A model generated the notes under the pieces. That model did not search any database. It saw nothing but the letters and a program-made list of their open reading frames with translations, and was not told where the DNA came from. Below are positions 25,370 through 35,582 of a stretch of 64,000 bases of DNA, piece by piece. Both the position numbers and the translations under genes were made by a program. Position 1 is the first letter of the stretch; each line of letters opens with the position of its first letter. The DNA is from Paenibacillus agricola (GTDB taxonomy: Bacteria > Bacillota > Bacilli > Paenibacillales > NBRC-103111), in the NCBI RefSeq assembly GCF_011440305.1, contig NZ_JAAOIW010000005.1, forward strand, positions 310,001 through 374,000, written 5' to 3'.

Positions 25370-26992
25370 TTAGCGCTTATATGCTGCCGTTGGTCTGAGT
25401 GACACTGACGGCGCTTGTGCAAGCTTCCGAAATTGGGTAGGTGTGATCCCCGTATAGGCTTTGAAAATCGAACAAAAATATTTATATTCCCGATACCCAA
25501 CTTTCTCGGCTATTTCAAATACACGCTCCTCCGTTTCAATTAGGCTGGCTTTGGCATGGTCAATGCGGACTTCATTCAAATATTCGGCAAAGCCCTTGCC
25601 AAAATTTTGTTTGAAGATGATGCTGAAATAATTCGGAGTAATTTTGAGCCAGGCAGCTACCTCTGATGCTTTCAAGTCCGTGGTATGCCGGGAATCGATG
25701 TATGTTTTGACCCTTTCAGCAATCCAATGATCTTTGCCTTCAAGCGAAGAATGAATGATCGCAAACATCGACCACAGCTCACGGCGAAGCAATGATTCCA
25801 TTGCCCGACTGGAGTTATGTACCAGCAAATCGATTTTTTGCGCGTTGAATAAATCAGCATGCCCCAACAAATCGATCCCATTGGTTCGTAGTTTATGTTG
25901 AAGAATAATGCTCAATTCCTTGATTGCTTGTAAAATTTCCTTCAGCACACAACCCTTATCGTGGAAATCCTGTACGATCCTTCCAATAATATCATCCAAT
26001 TCCTCATAGCTTCCGTAAAAAAGCACATGCAGCAGTTGTTTCTCCAGCTCTGACGGGGCAAACGACAGATGGCTCTGATGGATCTTCCTGGATACACGCT
26101 CCTCCTCATAAAACATAACGGTGCGCAAATCGGAAATCGGCTTTTCTTGCAAAACAGAGACAGCTTCTATATAAGCGGGATAAGCCTGCTCCAAGTTAGC
26201 ATATATAGCGGAGATACCGAAATTCAGATGCGGGACATCCGGCACAAAGACCTTTGCTTCCAGCAGAGCTGCCTCCAAATCCAGGTTACTTACTTGGCAG
26301 GCTCCCCTGCACAAACAAATCAGCAAATTCGGATGATGAAAGTAGGCTACGACCTCTTCATAGCAGCCCTTTAATGTGGCGGTGACCGCCTCTTCCCATT
26401 GGTTTCGAAGCGACCGTCGCAGGTCATCCGGCGTGCTATAAGCCCAACCTGCGTAATCCTCAAGTTGACTTGCTATAAGCCTAAAGGATTGAACACCATC
26501 TGCTATAAGGAACGGGATATCCCCCCCCTCTTGCACAGTTCCTTCCCCTTGGATGAGCTCAGTCAACCACTTTAATCGGCGCTCTTGCTCGTTCCTATGC
26601 TTCTTCTCAGCCTCCTGCATGATTTCCTGGCCTATTCTTTGCACCATGGTCATTAGCTCATCAATGTTTACCGGCTTAAGCAAATAATCCTCGATTCCAA
26701 GCCGAAGGGCTCGCCGGGCATATTCGAAATCATCATAACCACTAAGAATGATGATACGAATTTGCGGCTGCTTCTCCTTCAGCTTTTTGGCTAATTCAAG
26801 TCCGTCCATCCCTTCCATATGAATGTCCGTCAAAATCAAATCAATCGGCTCATCAGCTACGAACTGCAAAGCCTCTATGCCGTCATAGGCTTCACCTGCC
26901 ACTTCCACACCTATCGTCTCCCAAGGTATCGTCAGTCTTAACCCTTGGCAAATAATCGGCTCGTCATCTACGATCAGCATTCTGATGGTCAT
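25370..26992 (-). CDS. YesN-type response regulator, AraC output domain
   Basis: A 540-residue regulator. The receiver domain covers residues 1-120 with the acidic pocket IVDDEP, phospho-acceptor Asp-56 in LTDIHM and the conserved Lys in YLLKPV. A long middle region of about 300 residues follows, as in YesN proteins. The C-terminus has two AraC helix-turn-helices (VAAWLKITPNYFSIIFKQNF, then GYREYKYFCSIFKAYTGITP). The ATG at 26992 overlaps the kinase stop as ATGA and has AGGAGG before it, so the pair is translationally coupled. It probably activates the surrounding transporter genes. Confidence 0.93.
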   Translation of the reverse strand: MTIRMLIVDDEPIICQGLRLTIPWETIGVEVAGEAYDGIEALQFVADEPIDLILTDIHMEGMDGLELAKKLKEKQPQIRIIILSGYDDFEYARRALRLGIEDYLLKPVNIDELMTMVQRIGQEIMQEAEKKHRNEQERRLKWLTELIQGEGTVQEGGDIPFLIADGVQSFRLIASQLEDYAGWAYSTPDDLRRSLRNQWEEAVTATLKGCYEEVVAYFHHPNLLICLCRGACQVSNLDLEAALLEAKVFVPDVPHLNFGISAIYANLEQAYPAYIEAVSVLQEKPISDLRTVMFYEEERVSRKIHQSHLSFAPSELEKQLLHVLFYGSYEELDDIIGRIVQDFHDKGCVLKEILQAIKELSIILQHKLRTNGIDLLGHADLFNAQKIDLLVHNSSRAMESLLRRELWSMFAIIHSSLEGKDHWIAERVKTYIDSRHTTDLKASEVAAWLKITPNYFSIIFKQNFGKGFAEYLNEVRIDHAKASLIETEERVFEIAEKVGYREYKYFCSIFKAYTGITPTQFRKLAQAPSVSLRPTAAYKR

Positions 26993-28779
26993 GCTTCTTC
27001 CTCCTGTCCATTCATCCATAGAGGTATTCTTAGCCTTACGCATGCTCCAGCTTCCATCTGATCATCGGGCAGCTCGACACCATAGCCGCTTCCGTAAACC
27101 AGTAATGTCCGCTCATGTATATTGCAGATAGCATGTTCCATCAAAGCTGGATCGTCGATCCTTTCGTTAAGCGCCTGACGGATCTGTTGAATTTTATCTT
27201 TGGCAAATCCGATCCCTGAATCCATAACATCTATAGTCAAATCTTGCCCGTCCCGATAGCAGCGCACATCAATCCTGCCGCCCCCTCGCTTGAAGCCGTG
27301 CTTGATGCTGTTTTCAACAAACGGCTGGATCACCTTTTTCAACAAGACCGTGTCCTCAAGTGATGCTTCCATAAACAGGCTAAATTGCAGCTTACTGCCC
27401 ATCCGCTTTTGCTGTAAATTCAGGTAAGCCCTAACAAAATCCATTTCGCCAGCTAATGTCGTAAAACGCTTCTCACTATTGAGGCCCATACGAAAAAATC
27501 GGGATAACGTCTCAATCAACTGGCTCGTTTCAGGCGCCTTTTCCAGTCTGGCTGTCCAGCGGATCATATCTAACGTGTTATATAGAAAATGCGGATCCAT
27601 CTGACTTTGCAGTATTCTCAGCTCAGATTCCTTTTGCCGAATCTCCAGCTTGTACTTTTTGTCAATCAGATCCTTCATCGTTATGACCATATTATTAAAT
27701 TGTCTGCCAAGCTCCCCAACCTCATCATGTGAGCGAATTTCCACCTGTGCGGAAAAATCGCCCTGCTTCAGCCGGTGCGTCTCTTTTCTCAATGCGAGTA
27801 TGGGGCGAATAATCGCCAGCTCAAAGCCAGCTAATGCAAACAAACCAAATATTAGAATGACGAACATTAATATTTGCAGTGAGGCTTTAATCGCATTGGT
27901 TTTTTCGACAATTGTCTTGTCCTTAATCATTGCAACAATATTCCATCCGGTCGATTTCATATGCTGGTTGAAAATAACATAAGAAATGCCTTCCTCCCTT
28001 AAGGAGAATACTTTGTTCGAGGGCTTTGAAATTCCCTTCATCAACGCATGATTCGGATAGAGTTGGCCAATCAGATTCTCATTTTGGTGAAGCTGTACAT
28101 TGCCGTCGGAACGAACAATAAATATGGAGCCTTGCTCCTTAATTACTGCATTGGACAATAAGTCCGTTATTTCCGACTGATCCAAACGTATAATGACCTC
28201 ACCAACGGGTCGCGAAGGATTTTCGAAGGAGTTAATGACTCTGATCATCGAGACAACTCGCTTACTGCCTGTCCAACCGCTCTCCAGTGGGTAAGAATCC
28301 GTCCAGACGATTCGACCCTTATTTGCTTTCGCCTGGTCGGTCCATTTGGTTTCCAATCCTTTTACAGGCTCGCCGATTTGCAGCTCATTACCACCTATTC
28401 CCTGCAGGGATATCGATTTAATATATGGCTTCGACATGGTTTGGAACGCAATAAACCCTTCAATGGCCGCCTTATCTTTATTGATTTGTTCTCTGTTATC
28501 GGGTGAAGCTGGAGTTTCCATGAAATTCCGGAAATTATCCTGATAAATCATGTAATTCGATATATCCTCAACTGCCTTGATCTTTTCAGTCAGATTCAAC
28601 TCGATGGTATTCAGGTTGGTTTCCATAGAGTCTATGAACTGCTGTCTTAATATAGCGTCAAACCAGCTTAGTATCACATAACCAACAAGCAAAGAGGGAA
28701 GCGTGACCAACAGAAAAAAAATCGCGATTGATTTCCTTCTCAAGCTGAAATTCAATAAACCGGTTCCGTTCGTCTTCAT
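26989..28779 (-). CDS. YesM-type sensor histidine kinase
   Basis: A 596-residue membrane kinase. Transmembrane helices lie at about 18-39 and 300-323 and bracket a 260-residue extracellular dCache-like sensor. A HAMP linker follows (about 322-376), then the His_kinase domain with phospho-acceptor His-397 in SQMDPHFLYNTLD. The ATPase domain shows VIQPFVENSIKHGF and DSGIGF. It senses an external sugar or a loaded binding protein and phosphorylates the YesN partner. It sits between the permease and regulator genes, unlike the frequent arrangement with kinase and regulator placed before the binding protein. Confidence 0.93.
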   Translation of the reverse strand: MKTNGTGLLNFSLRRKSIAIFFLLVTLPSLLVGYVILSWFDAILRQQFIDSMETNLNTIELNLTEKIKAVEDISNYMIYQDNFRNFMETPASPDNREQINKDKAAIEGFIAFQTMSKPYIKSISLQGIGGNELQIGEPVKGLETKWTDQAKANKGRIVWTDSYPLESGWTGSKRVVSMIRVINSFENPSRPVGEVIIRLDQSEITDLLSNAVIKEQGSIFIVRSDGNVQLHQNENLIGQLYPNHALMKGISKPSNKVFSLREEGISYVIFNQHMKSTGWNIVAMIKDKTIVEKTNAIKASLQILMFVILIFGLFALAGFELAIIRPILALRKETHRLKQGDFSAQVEIRSHDEVGELGRQFNNMVITMKDLIDKKYKLEIRQKESELRILQSQMDPHFLYNTLDMIRWTARLEKAPETSQLIETLSRFFRMGLNSEKRFTTLAGEMDFVRAYLNLQQKRMGSKLQFSLFMEASLEDTVLLKKVIQPFVENSIKHGFKRGGGRIDVRCYRDGQDLTIDVMDSGIGFAKDKIQQIRQALNERIDDPALMEHAICNIHERTLLVYGSGYGVELPDDQMEAGACVRLRIPLWMNGQEEEA

Positions 28780-28861
28780 ATCGATCCCCCCTTGACCTTA
28801 ATGCTCCTCCTCTTACTTTAAAGGAAAGCCGGGTCGTATGGAAGCCTACAAATATTGACGA

Positions 28862-29689
28862 TTACCCTTTGACTGCTCCTGCAGTCATACCTTGTATCAA
28901 TTGCTTCTCCATTGCCAGGTAAAAGGCGATCAGCGGAAGAAGTGCCATGGTCAATGCAGCCATCTGTAGAGTTTGGAATCGAGTCTCTGTACCTGCAAAA
29001 TTAGCCAATCCCAAAGGCAGTGTTTTCAAGGCAGCTTTATTAATCAGGACAAGCGCGAATAAAAATTCATTCCAATTGTATATGAAATTAATAATAATGA
29101 CGGTTGCTAGTGCAGGACGGGTCATCGGGAGGATGATCGACCAGAATATTCGGTATAAACCGGCCCCATCCATAACGGCTGACTCTTCAACATCTTTTGG
29201 GAAGCCCCTCATGAAGCCCGCGAGGATAAAAATAGTAATCGAGAGGTGAAAGGCCGTATAAGGAAGCACCAATGAAAGGTGTGTATTCAGCAGCCCGATA
29301 TTTTTCATTAGAATAAAGATAGGAACGAGTGTTGCATGAATCGGGATGGTCATGCCCACGATGAACAATCCAAATAACCAGCCACGTATCCGAAATTCAA
29401 ATCTTGATAAGAAATAGGAGGTCAGTGCTCCAAGCAGTACTGTCAGTATAATGGAGGCAGCTGTCACTAGCACGCTATTCCAGAAATAGGTACCCAGATG
29501 GGCAACCTTCCAAGCTTCTGCATAGTTGCTGAAATTCCAAACCTTGGGTAAGCCCAAGGGATTGGTGGCATAGTCTCCCTCGGTCTTAAAGGAGCCGATG
29601 ACCATCCACAGGATTGGAATAATATTAATTACGGATAATACCGCCAATAGCAGGTGAATAAACGTTTTTTTGCCAAATGATGTTTGCAT
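28862..29689 (-). CDS. Carbohydrate ABC transporter permease (MalG type)
   Basis: A 275-residue inner-membrane protein with about six transmembrane helices. The EAA loop that contacts the ATPase appears as EESAVMDGAGLYRIFWSIIL (with P following). The N-terminal IIPILWMVIGSFKTEGDY is usual for MalG-like CUT1 permeases. It pairs with the MalF-type permease 33 bases upstream. No ATPase gene is in the window; CUT1 systems of Bacilli commonly share an MsmX-type ATPase encoded elsewhere. Confidence 0.93.
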   Translation of the reverse strand: MQTSFGKKTFIHLLLAVLSVINIIPILWMVIGSFKTEGDYATNPLGLPKVWNFSNYAEAWKVAHLGTYFWNSVLVTAASIILTVLLGALTSYFLSRFEFRIRGWLFGLFIVGMTIPIHATLVPIFILMKNIGLLNTHLSLVLPYTAFHLSITIFILAGFMRGFPKDVEESAVMDGAGLYRIFWSIILPMTRPALATVIIINFIYNWNEFLFALVLINKAALKTLPLGLANFAGTETRFQTLQMAALTMALLPLIAFYLAMEKQLIQGMTAGAVKG

Positions 29690-29722
29690 AGCTCTTCGCT
29701 CCTCCTTTGCAGCGTTCCTTAA

Positions 29723-30595
29723 TTATTCGTTTCCACGGGTAATCAATTTGGCAACATAAATCGCAATCAGGCTGAATATCAGAATCAGTATGGAAACCGC
29801 GCTTCCAAGCCCGAAGCTCATATTCGAGAATGCATTCGTATACATATAAATGCTCATGACCTCGGTATTATGTGCCGGACCTCCGGCAGTCATTACATAG
29901 ATCAGGTCAAATACACGGAAGCTGTTGCTGATCGAGAAGATGAGGGTCACCCAGATGGTTTCCTTTAGCATCGGGAGCGTAATATACCAGAAGCGCGTCC
30001 ATCCTTTCGCCCCATCCATGAGTGCGGCCTCTTTAACTTCTTCAGAAATATTTTGCAAGCCGGCAAGAAAGATTACCATGTAGAATCCATAGTTTTGCCA
30101 GAGGTAGGTAATACTTACCGATAACATCCCCCATCGCGGGCTACCCAGCCAGTTCTGCTTCCAAGCATCTAAACCTAAGAGGCCAAATATTTGATTAACC
30201 AGCCCAGATTCCATACCATAAACCATGTTCCACACCAGGGAAACGATGACTGCCGAGATAATAACCGGCAAGAATAAAACAGAGCGATATAGTTTAAGAC
30301 CTCTCATAGATCGATTTAACAGCAGCGCGAAAAACAACCCCAATGGCAATTGCCCTACTATTCCACTTACCATCATGAAAATGTTGTTTTGAAATCCTTT
30401 CCAAAATATGCCGTCCTTCAAAATAGAAACATAATTGTCCAAGCCTATGAAGGTCATAGCGGACAAGCCGTTCCAATCAAAGAATGAGTAATAGAATGAC
30501 ATCGCAACGGGCACCAATGCAATACCGATATAAATAATCAAGGCGGGCAGCATTCCGACAAATATAGTTATTCCCATCCGCTTCGTTACATTCAT
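29723..30595 (-). CDS. Sugar ABC transporter permease (MalF type)
   Basis: A 290-residue protein with six or so transmembrane helices. The EAA loop is EEVKEAALMDGAKGWTRFWY followed by ITLPML. The first helix region (LPALIIYIGIALVPVAMSFY) and the FFDWNGL segment are typical of CUT1 MalF-like permeases. It forms the heteromeric channel with the downstream MalG-type subunit. It lies 24 bases after the isomerase gene. Confidence 0.93.
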   Translation of the reverse strand: MNVTKRMGITIFVGMLPALIIYIGIALVPVAMSFYYSFFDWNGLSAMTFIGLDNYVSILKDGIFWKGFQNNIFMMVSGIVGQLPLGLFFALLLNRSMRGLKLYRSVLFLPVIISAVIVSLVWNMVYGMESGLVNQIFGLLGLDAWKQNWLGSPRWGMLSVSITYLWQNYGFYMVIFLAGLQNISEEVKEAALMDGAKGWTRFWYITLPMLKETIWVTLIFSISNSFRVFDLIYVMTAGGPAHNTEVMSIYMYTNAFSNMSFGLGSAVSILILIFSLIAIYVAKLITRGNE

Positions 30596-30619
30596 ATTTA
30601 GCCTTCCTTCGCTCTAAAT

Positions 30620-31495
30620 TTAATGAGAGGGATACCGAGGAAGGGAAGGCATTGCTCCCCGACCTCCGGCAGGAGGAAACGCCTCCAGCATTGGAACTTT
30701 CCCCTCTACTTGTGCCAATACTCTTTTCATGGAGCCAAGTGCCCATTCAAGTTCCGTATATGAGTTCAGAGGAGCGTTATACTCCACGGCCCAATACCCC
30801 GTGTATCCGATGTTCGTCAGCAGTCTGACCGTTTCCTCAGCTTGCGAGGAAACAAGCGTGCGGGCATCTAAATGAGTGTGGTTAACATAAGGAGCGACCA
30901 TGAGATCTCCCTGATTATTGCCTTCGTTCCAACGTCCGATATGTAGCAGAATGCCGTAACCAGGATGGTCTATTTCTTCCGCGACCAACTTCATCCAGTA
31001 AGGATTCAATGATGCTCCCGTATGATTCTCCGGACCAACCGTGAATCCCAAGTCCAAAGCCAGCTGAGCATATTCCTGGTAGCACCGGACTGTGTAATCA
31101 AACTGTTCCTCCGTCATGATACCTGGACCTCGGTTCGTATCTATACGAACCGACTTTGCTCCAAGTATATCTGCAGCCCTTAAATGGGCCAGTGCATTTC
31201 GATGTAATTGCTCTCTTACTTCGGGATCCGGGTCCCATACATGGGCCCGGTCCACTGCAAAATTGGCAACGGTCAGCTGTTTCTCATCAAGCGCCTTTCT
31301 GATTTTTCTCAGGTAGTCGTCACCTGCTAAAGTCCAGATGGGTACATTACGGTCACAGAAAAAGCCGTTCCACAAATCCACTGCATCGAGCCCATAGCGG
31401 TATTTGACCGTTTCGAGATATCCGAAGATGTCCATTTCGCCATCGCTTAACAGCTGATTAAAGGAAAATCCTCCGATTGAGGCTCTCACTGCCAT
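30620..31495 (-). CDS. Sugar phosphate isomerase/epimerase (TIM barrel)
   Basis: A 291-residue xylose-isomerase-like barrel. Metal-site segments are VGPENHTGASLN (Glu), GILLHIGRWNEGN, NHTHLDART (His) and WAVEYNAP (Glu). It sits between the binding protein and the permeases in the same operon, which suggests that the imported compound is its substrate or is one step away. It is only distantly similar to the second isomerase at 23381. A GGAGG lies before the ATG. Confidence 0.87.
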   Translation of the reverse strand: MAVRASIGGFSFNQLLSDGEMDIFGYLETVKYRYGLDAVDLWNGFFCDRNVPIWTLAGDDYLRKIRKALDEKQLTVANFAVDRAHVWDPDPEVREQLHRNALAHLRAADILGAKSVRIDTNRGPGIMTEEQFDYTVRCYQEYAQLALDLGFTVGPENHTGASLNPYWMKLVAEEIDHPGYGILLHIGRWNEGNNQGDLMVAPYVNHTHLDARTLVSSQAEETVRLLTNIGYTGYWAVEYNAPLNSYTELEWALGSMKRVLAQVEGKVPMLEAFPPAGGRGAMPSLPRYPSH

Positions 31496-31541
31496 TCCTC
31501 CTTACAGTCTTCTTGATGCATTACGTGCCTTCTGCTGATTA

Positions 31542-32858
31542 TTATTTTTTCACTTTATCCATCGCAGCTTGCATATCTTGAGCGATTTGCTCGGGTGTTT
31601 TTTGACCCATAGTAATAGCTTGGAGGCCATTCTCGATCACGTCCTTAACGGTTGGAGGCATGACACTGTCAAATACTAGTGCATCACCAGTTTTAGTCAA
31701 CTCTAGCATTTCCTTCAAATATTTACTGGTGTCTGCCGGCATGTCCCCTTTCGCCGGGACGACAATTCCTTTGCTCATCAAATTCTGGTACAGCTCTGGT
31801 GCGTAGAAATACTTCAGGAATGTAAAGGCGGCTTCTTTCTTGGCTCCACTCAATTCCTTACTCAGCCCGATACCGTACTGAACGACTCCCGCGCTTTTGC
31901 CAGCTGTTCCTTTCCCTCCTTCAACAGATGGGAAAAGGGCAATACCTATGTTATCTCCGCCTTCAGGATTACTAATCCTGAATTTGGTATCGATCGTTGA
32001 GCTTGTCATTGTAATAGCAGCCTTCTTCTGCAGGAAGTAATCCTGTTGCTGAACTTCATCCATCGTGTTCAGATCGGCGTTGAACGCCCCCAATTTGGTC
32101 AGCTCGTCAAAAATGCTCAGTGCTTTAATAAATTCGGGATCTGTAAACTTGGCTTGACCCTGCTTCACCTTGGTCAGGAAGTCCGTTCCGGCTACCCGAT
32201 CCTCAACTGCTGAGAGAACTGTGGATTGGAGTGGCCATCTATTCTTATTACCGATTCCAATAGGAACCACATCAGTTGCCTTCAGCTTTTTCACCAAATC
32301 AAGAAGCTCGGCGTAGGTCTTCGGAAATTGGTTATAGCCAACCTTCGCTAGCATATCCTTGTGGTAATAAACAATATCAACAAAGGTCATTTTCGTCGGA
32401 ATCGCATACTGCTTACCATCTACTTTATATCCAGCTAATGCCTGGGCGGGTAAAACATCTTTCCATGTGTCCATGATCTCATCCAAAGGCATGAGCACCT
32501 TGGCATCGATATACGGATCCATTTCTATTCCCGGAAACAGGATGAACATATCAGGCATACTATTGCCCGCTGCTTCCGTACGCAGCTTGGTTCGGTATTG
32601 TGCTGAGGGGATATCCTGCGCCTCAATCTTGATCCCTGGATTCAATTCCATAAACTTCTGAATCCGTTCCTTATACAGCTGGTTGTCCACATTTGGACTT
32701 GACCAGTTATATTCCATGGTAAGGGTTACCGGTTCCTTAGCTGCCGCACCTGGTGCTGAGCTTGCTTGCGGGGTGTCGCTATTCCCGCAAGCTGTGGCAG
32801 TAACGAGAGCGGCAGAGGCAACAACGAGCAGTGATTTTTGGATGAAAGATTTTTTCAT
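31542..32858 (-). CDS. Extracellular sugar-binding lipoprotein (ABC transporter)
   Basis: A 438-residue CUT1 solute-binding protein. A basic N-terminus and hydrophobic stretch end in TATAC, where Cys-24 would be lipidated. The mature chain has the cluster-1 binding protein fold (LTMEYNWSSPN; KFMELNPGIKIEAQDIPS; later KYFYAPELYQNLMSKG IVVPAKG). It captures a carbohydrate outside the cell and delivers it to the two permeases. Heading the minus-strand cluster, it has GAGGGGA seven bases before the ATG. An AT-rich leader with TATAATATTG near 32910 probably holds the operon promoter. Confidence 0.93.
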   Translation of the reverse strand: MKKSFIQKSLLVVASAALVTATACGNSDTPQASSAPGAAAKEPVTLTMEYNWSSPNVDNQLYKERIQKFMELNPGIKIEAQDIPSAQYRTKLRTEAAGNSMPDMFILFPGIEMDPYIDAKVLMPLDEIMDTWKDVLPAQALAGYKVDGKQYAIPTKMTFVDIVYYHKDMLAKVGYNQFPKTYAELLDLVKKLKATDVVPIGIGNKNRWPLQSTVLSAVEDRVAGTDFLTKVKQGQAKFTDPEFIKALSIFDELTKLGAFNADLNTMDEVQQQDYFLQKKAAITMTSSTIDTKFRISNPEGGDNIGIALFPSVEGGKGTAGKSAGVVQYGIGLSKELSGAKKEAAFTFLKYFYAPELYQNLMSKGIVVPAKGDMPADTSKYLKEMLELTKTGDALVFDSVMPPTVKDVIENGLQAITMGQKTPEQIAQDMQAAMDKVKK

Positions 32859-33054
32859 ATAATCCCCTCAATTCATGTTATTTAATTTAACATTCACCTT
32901 ACAACAATATTATATATTGGTGTTAGCTGTTAGGGGTATACCAGCCAATTAATATAACATCCAAATTTTTAATGCACTTATAATAAGCTTAATAATCCAT
33001 CTTTTTGATAGCGATACCGATATGGGCAGACATGGCAGCAACCAAATCCGCCAA

Positions 33055-34665
33055 TCACCATGCAGCCACTTCACCGTCCGCCCTAGGTTCCGTTCCGCCT
33101 GCCAACACTCCGGTAACGGCATTTCTCCAAATAATCTGCCCCCGCCCGAACATCCCTGAATCCAGCGCCCTTAATACGATATGGCCTTGTCTTGCCAAAG
33201 CCTGAGCGATATGATCCGGAAACTGCGGCTCCACTTCAATCGTTTTTTCTTTAATCCATCGCCATCTGGGCGCATCCAGAGCAGCCTGTGGATTCAGATG
33301 AAAGTCAATTGTATTCATCACAAGCTGTACATGCGCTTGAGGCTGTATCGATCCGCACATTACACCGAAGGGACCGACCGCCATACCGTCCTTCGTAATA
33401 AATCCGGGAATAATCGTATGGCGTGTTTGTTTACTGGGCTCAAGGACATTATCATGCTCAGGGTCTAGCGAAAATCCCGCTCCCCTATTTTGCATGCAAA
33501 TACCAGTTCCAGGAATGACAACTCCGGAGCCAAAGTCACCAGAATGACTTTGGATAAATGACACCATATTCCCCTCTTCGTCGGCTGTCGCCAAATACAC
33601 GGTTCCGCCCTTGGGTGGCTCCCCTGCCATAGGCAGCAAAGCTTTTGCGCCAATTAATTCCCTTCTTTCCCGAGCGTAATCATCGGAAAGCATTTGCTCG
33701 ACAGTTACCTTCATCTTTCTGGCATCCGTAATATATTTCAATCCGTCTACATACGCCAGCTTTACGGCCTCAATTTGTTTATGGTAAGTAGCTACTGTAT
33801 CTTTGGCGTCAAAATCCATACCTTTTAATATATTCAGCGCTAGAAGGGCGATCAAGCCTTGACCGTTTGGAGGGATTTCCCAGACATCATAACCTCTGTA
33901 ATTGACACGAATCGGATCTACCCATGCTGGCTTGTATGCTCCCAGGTCCTCCTTTCTCAAGAAACCCCCGTGCTTTCGAAAAAAGGCATCTATCTGTTCC
34001 GCCAGCTCGCCACGGTAAAATGATTCCGCATTCGTTTCTGCGATCGAACGCAGGGTACGGGCATGATCTCCCGAACGCCATATTTCTCCGGCATAAGGAG
34101 CTCGCCCTAACGGTGCAAAGGTCTCCATCCAGGGATCATACAGATCGCTGTTTAATGCACGAATAGCCTTGTAGCCGTCCATCCAATATTTACTGATGGT
34201 TGGCGATACCGGAAAGCCGTGCTCCGCATAATCGATAGCGGGCTGCAGCACTTCCGCAAGGGGGAGTCTGCCGAATCGCTCAGACATAGCCGCCCAAGCC
34301 GCCGGTGTTCCTGGAACTGTTACCGGTACCATACCGTAAGTAGGCATGGCGCTGTGTCCTTCACTCCGAACTTTGTCTACAGAAATCGAAGCTGGTGAAG
34401 GTCCGCTGGAATTAAGGCCATGCAGCTTTCCATCGACCCATACTAGGGCGAAACAATCGCCACCGATACTATTGGAATTCGGTTCAACGACAGTTAAGCA
34501 AGCGGCCGTCGCTATTGCGGCATCAATCGCATTCCCGCCCTTTTTTAGAATATGGAGTCCCGCTTGTGCGGCTAAGGGCTGTGTTGTCGTAACCATACCC
34601 TTTCTTGCGTAAGTTACCATTCTTTGAGAAGGGTATGGATTAAATAACGAATCATAATTCATCAT
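33055..34665 (-). CDS. Gamma-glutamyltransferase/acylase (Ntn-hydrolase)
   Basis: A 536-residue GGT-family Ntn-hydrolase. The N-terminal GGNAIDAAIA and NSIGGDCFALVW are diagnostic. The maturation site is the Thr of GGTVYLATAD (Thr-355 from this start), which becomes the N-terminal nucleophile of the small subunit. SGDFGSGVVIPGTGI follows. No signal peptide is seen, so it should be cytosolic like GGT-related acylases. It may cleave gamma-glutamyl or other amide bonds. AAGGAGAG lies seven bases before the ATG at 34665. It is 196 bases upstream of the binding-protein gene; whether they are co-transcribed is unclear. Confidence 0.9.
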   Translation of the reverse strand: MMNYDSLFNPYPSQRMVTYARKGMVTTTQPLAAQAGLHILKKGGNAIDAAIATAACLTVVEPNSNSIGGDCFALVWVDGKLHGLNSSGPSPASISVDKVRSEGHSAMPTYGMVPVTVPGTPAAWAAMSERFGRLPLAEVLQPAIDYAEHGFPVSPTISKYWMDGYKAIRALNSDLYDPWMETFAPLGRAPYAGEIWRSGDHARTLRSIAETNAESFYRGELAEQIDAFFRKHGGFLRKEDLGAYKPAWVDPIRVNYRGYDVWEIPPNGQGLIALLALNILKGMDFDAKDTVATYHKQIEAVKLAYVDGLKYITDARKMKVTVEQMLSDDYARERRELIGAKALLPMAGEPPKGGTVYLATADEEGNMVSFIQSHSGDFGSGVVIPGTGICMQNRGAGFSLDPEHDNVLEPSKQTRHTIIPGFITKDGMAVGPFGVMCGSIQPQAHVQLVMNTIDFHLNPQAALDAPRWRWIKEKTIEVEPQFPDHIAQALARQGHIVLRALDSGMFGRGQIIWRNAVTGVLAGGTEPRADGEVAAW

Positions 34666-34862
34666 GGGTAATCTCTCCTTGTTAATCAAAATAAATAACA
34701 AACCAAATAGAAATGATGGCTGTCGTTTGATGTTAATTATTATGCCATTACTTAAAGCCTGTCAATGGGTTTCCAAAGAATGCCAGCTGCCGCGGCATCT
34801 GATCGGTAATTAGTGGCATTCAACCTAAAGTATACCATTATCAAGTTTGTGGCTTGCCATGA

Positions 34863-35582
34863 CTATGTAATGAACTTAGCAAGAGCTTTTTTCCACGTAG
34901 AGTACCCTTCACCATTAAGATGGAGGCCATCTTTCGTGTAATTTTTATTTAAGCTATCCCCATCCAACATTACTGAGTATAAATCAATATAAGTAAGGTT
35001 ATATTTCATAGCTATCGTTTGTAGATTTGAATTTACTTTCTTCACGTCTTGATTATTTAATCTGTTACCGTATAAATCTGCGTTAATAGGTAGACAGCTT
35101 TCGAGATACAGCTCGGTACCGGGAGATTCCTTCAGGATTTTCTTAACTATTTTTTCGTTATTGTCCGTTATTGAACCCACACTCTTTCCATTGCCTAAAT
35201 CATTAATACCGACCATCAAAAATATTTTCGAAGCTTTAATATCGATAATATGATCTAGTCGTTTTAAAATACCACTTGTTGTATCTCCGCTGATCCCCCG
35301 ATTTAATATCCACTCTTTCCCAAACTCTTCGTGCCACTCGTTATATTCAGTTAAGCTATCCCCCAGAAAGACAATACTATTTTCGTGCACCGGCAATAAC
35401 TCGAATAAGCTCTTTCGATGAGAGTAACTAGTGGTCTCCCCCTCTTCCTGGGTGCCCTCGATTATGGAAGTCCCCTTATTTGCCAACATCGAGAAACCGC
35501 TAGATTTCGAATGGATACCCATTAATATAAGGTTTGCTACAAGTGATACGACTAGAAGCCATTTGATTTTCCAGCTCAACAT
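34863..35582 (-). CDS. SGNH/GDSL-type esterase-lipase with membrane anchor
   Basis: A 239-residue protein. An N-terminal hydrophobic helix (residues 5-24) acts as anchor or signal. Block I is VFLGDSLTEYNEWH with the nucleophile Ser. Block II/III Gly and Asn appear in NRGISGDTT and MVGINDLG. Block V is KDGLHLNGEGY with catalytic Asp and His. It should cleave acyl esters on a glycan or lipid at the cell surface. The region is AT-richer than its left neighbours. Confidence 0.88.
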   Translation of the reverse strand: MLSWKIKWLLVVSLVANLILMGIHSKSSGFSMLANKGTSIIEGTQEEGETTSYSHRKSLFELLPVHENSIVFLGDSLTEYNEWHEEFGKEWILNRGISGDTTSGILKRLDHIIDIKASKIFLMVGINDLGNGKSVGSITDNNEKIVKKILKESPGTELYLESCLPINADLYGNRLNNQDVKKVNSNLQTIAMKYNLTYIDLYSVMLDGDSLNKNYTKDGLHLNGEGYSTWKKALAKFIT

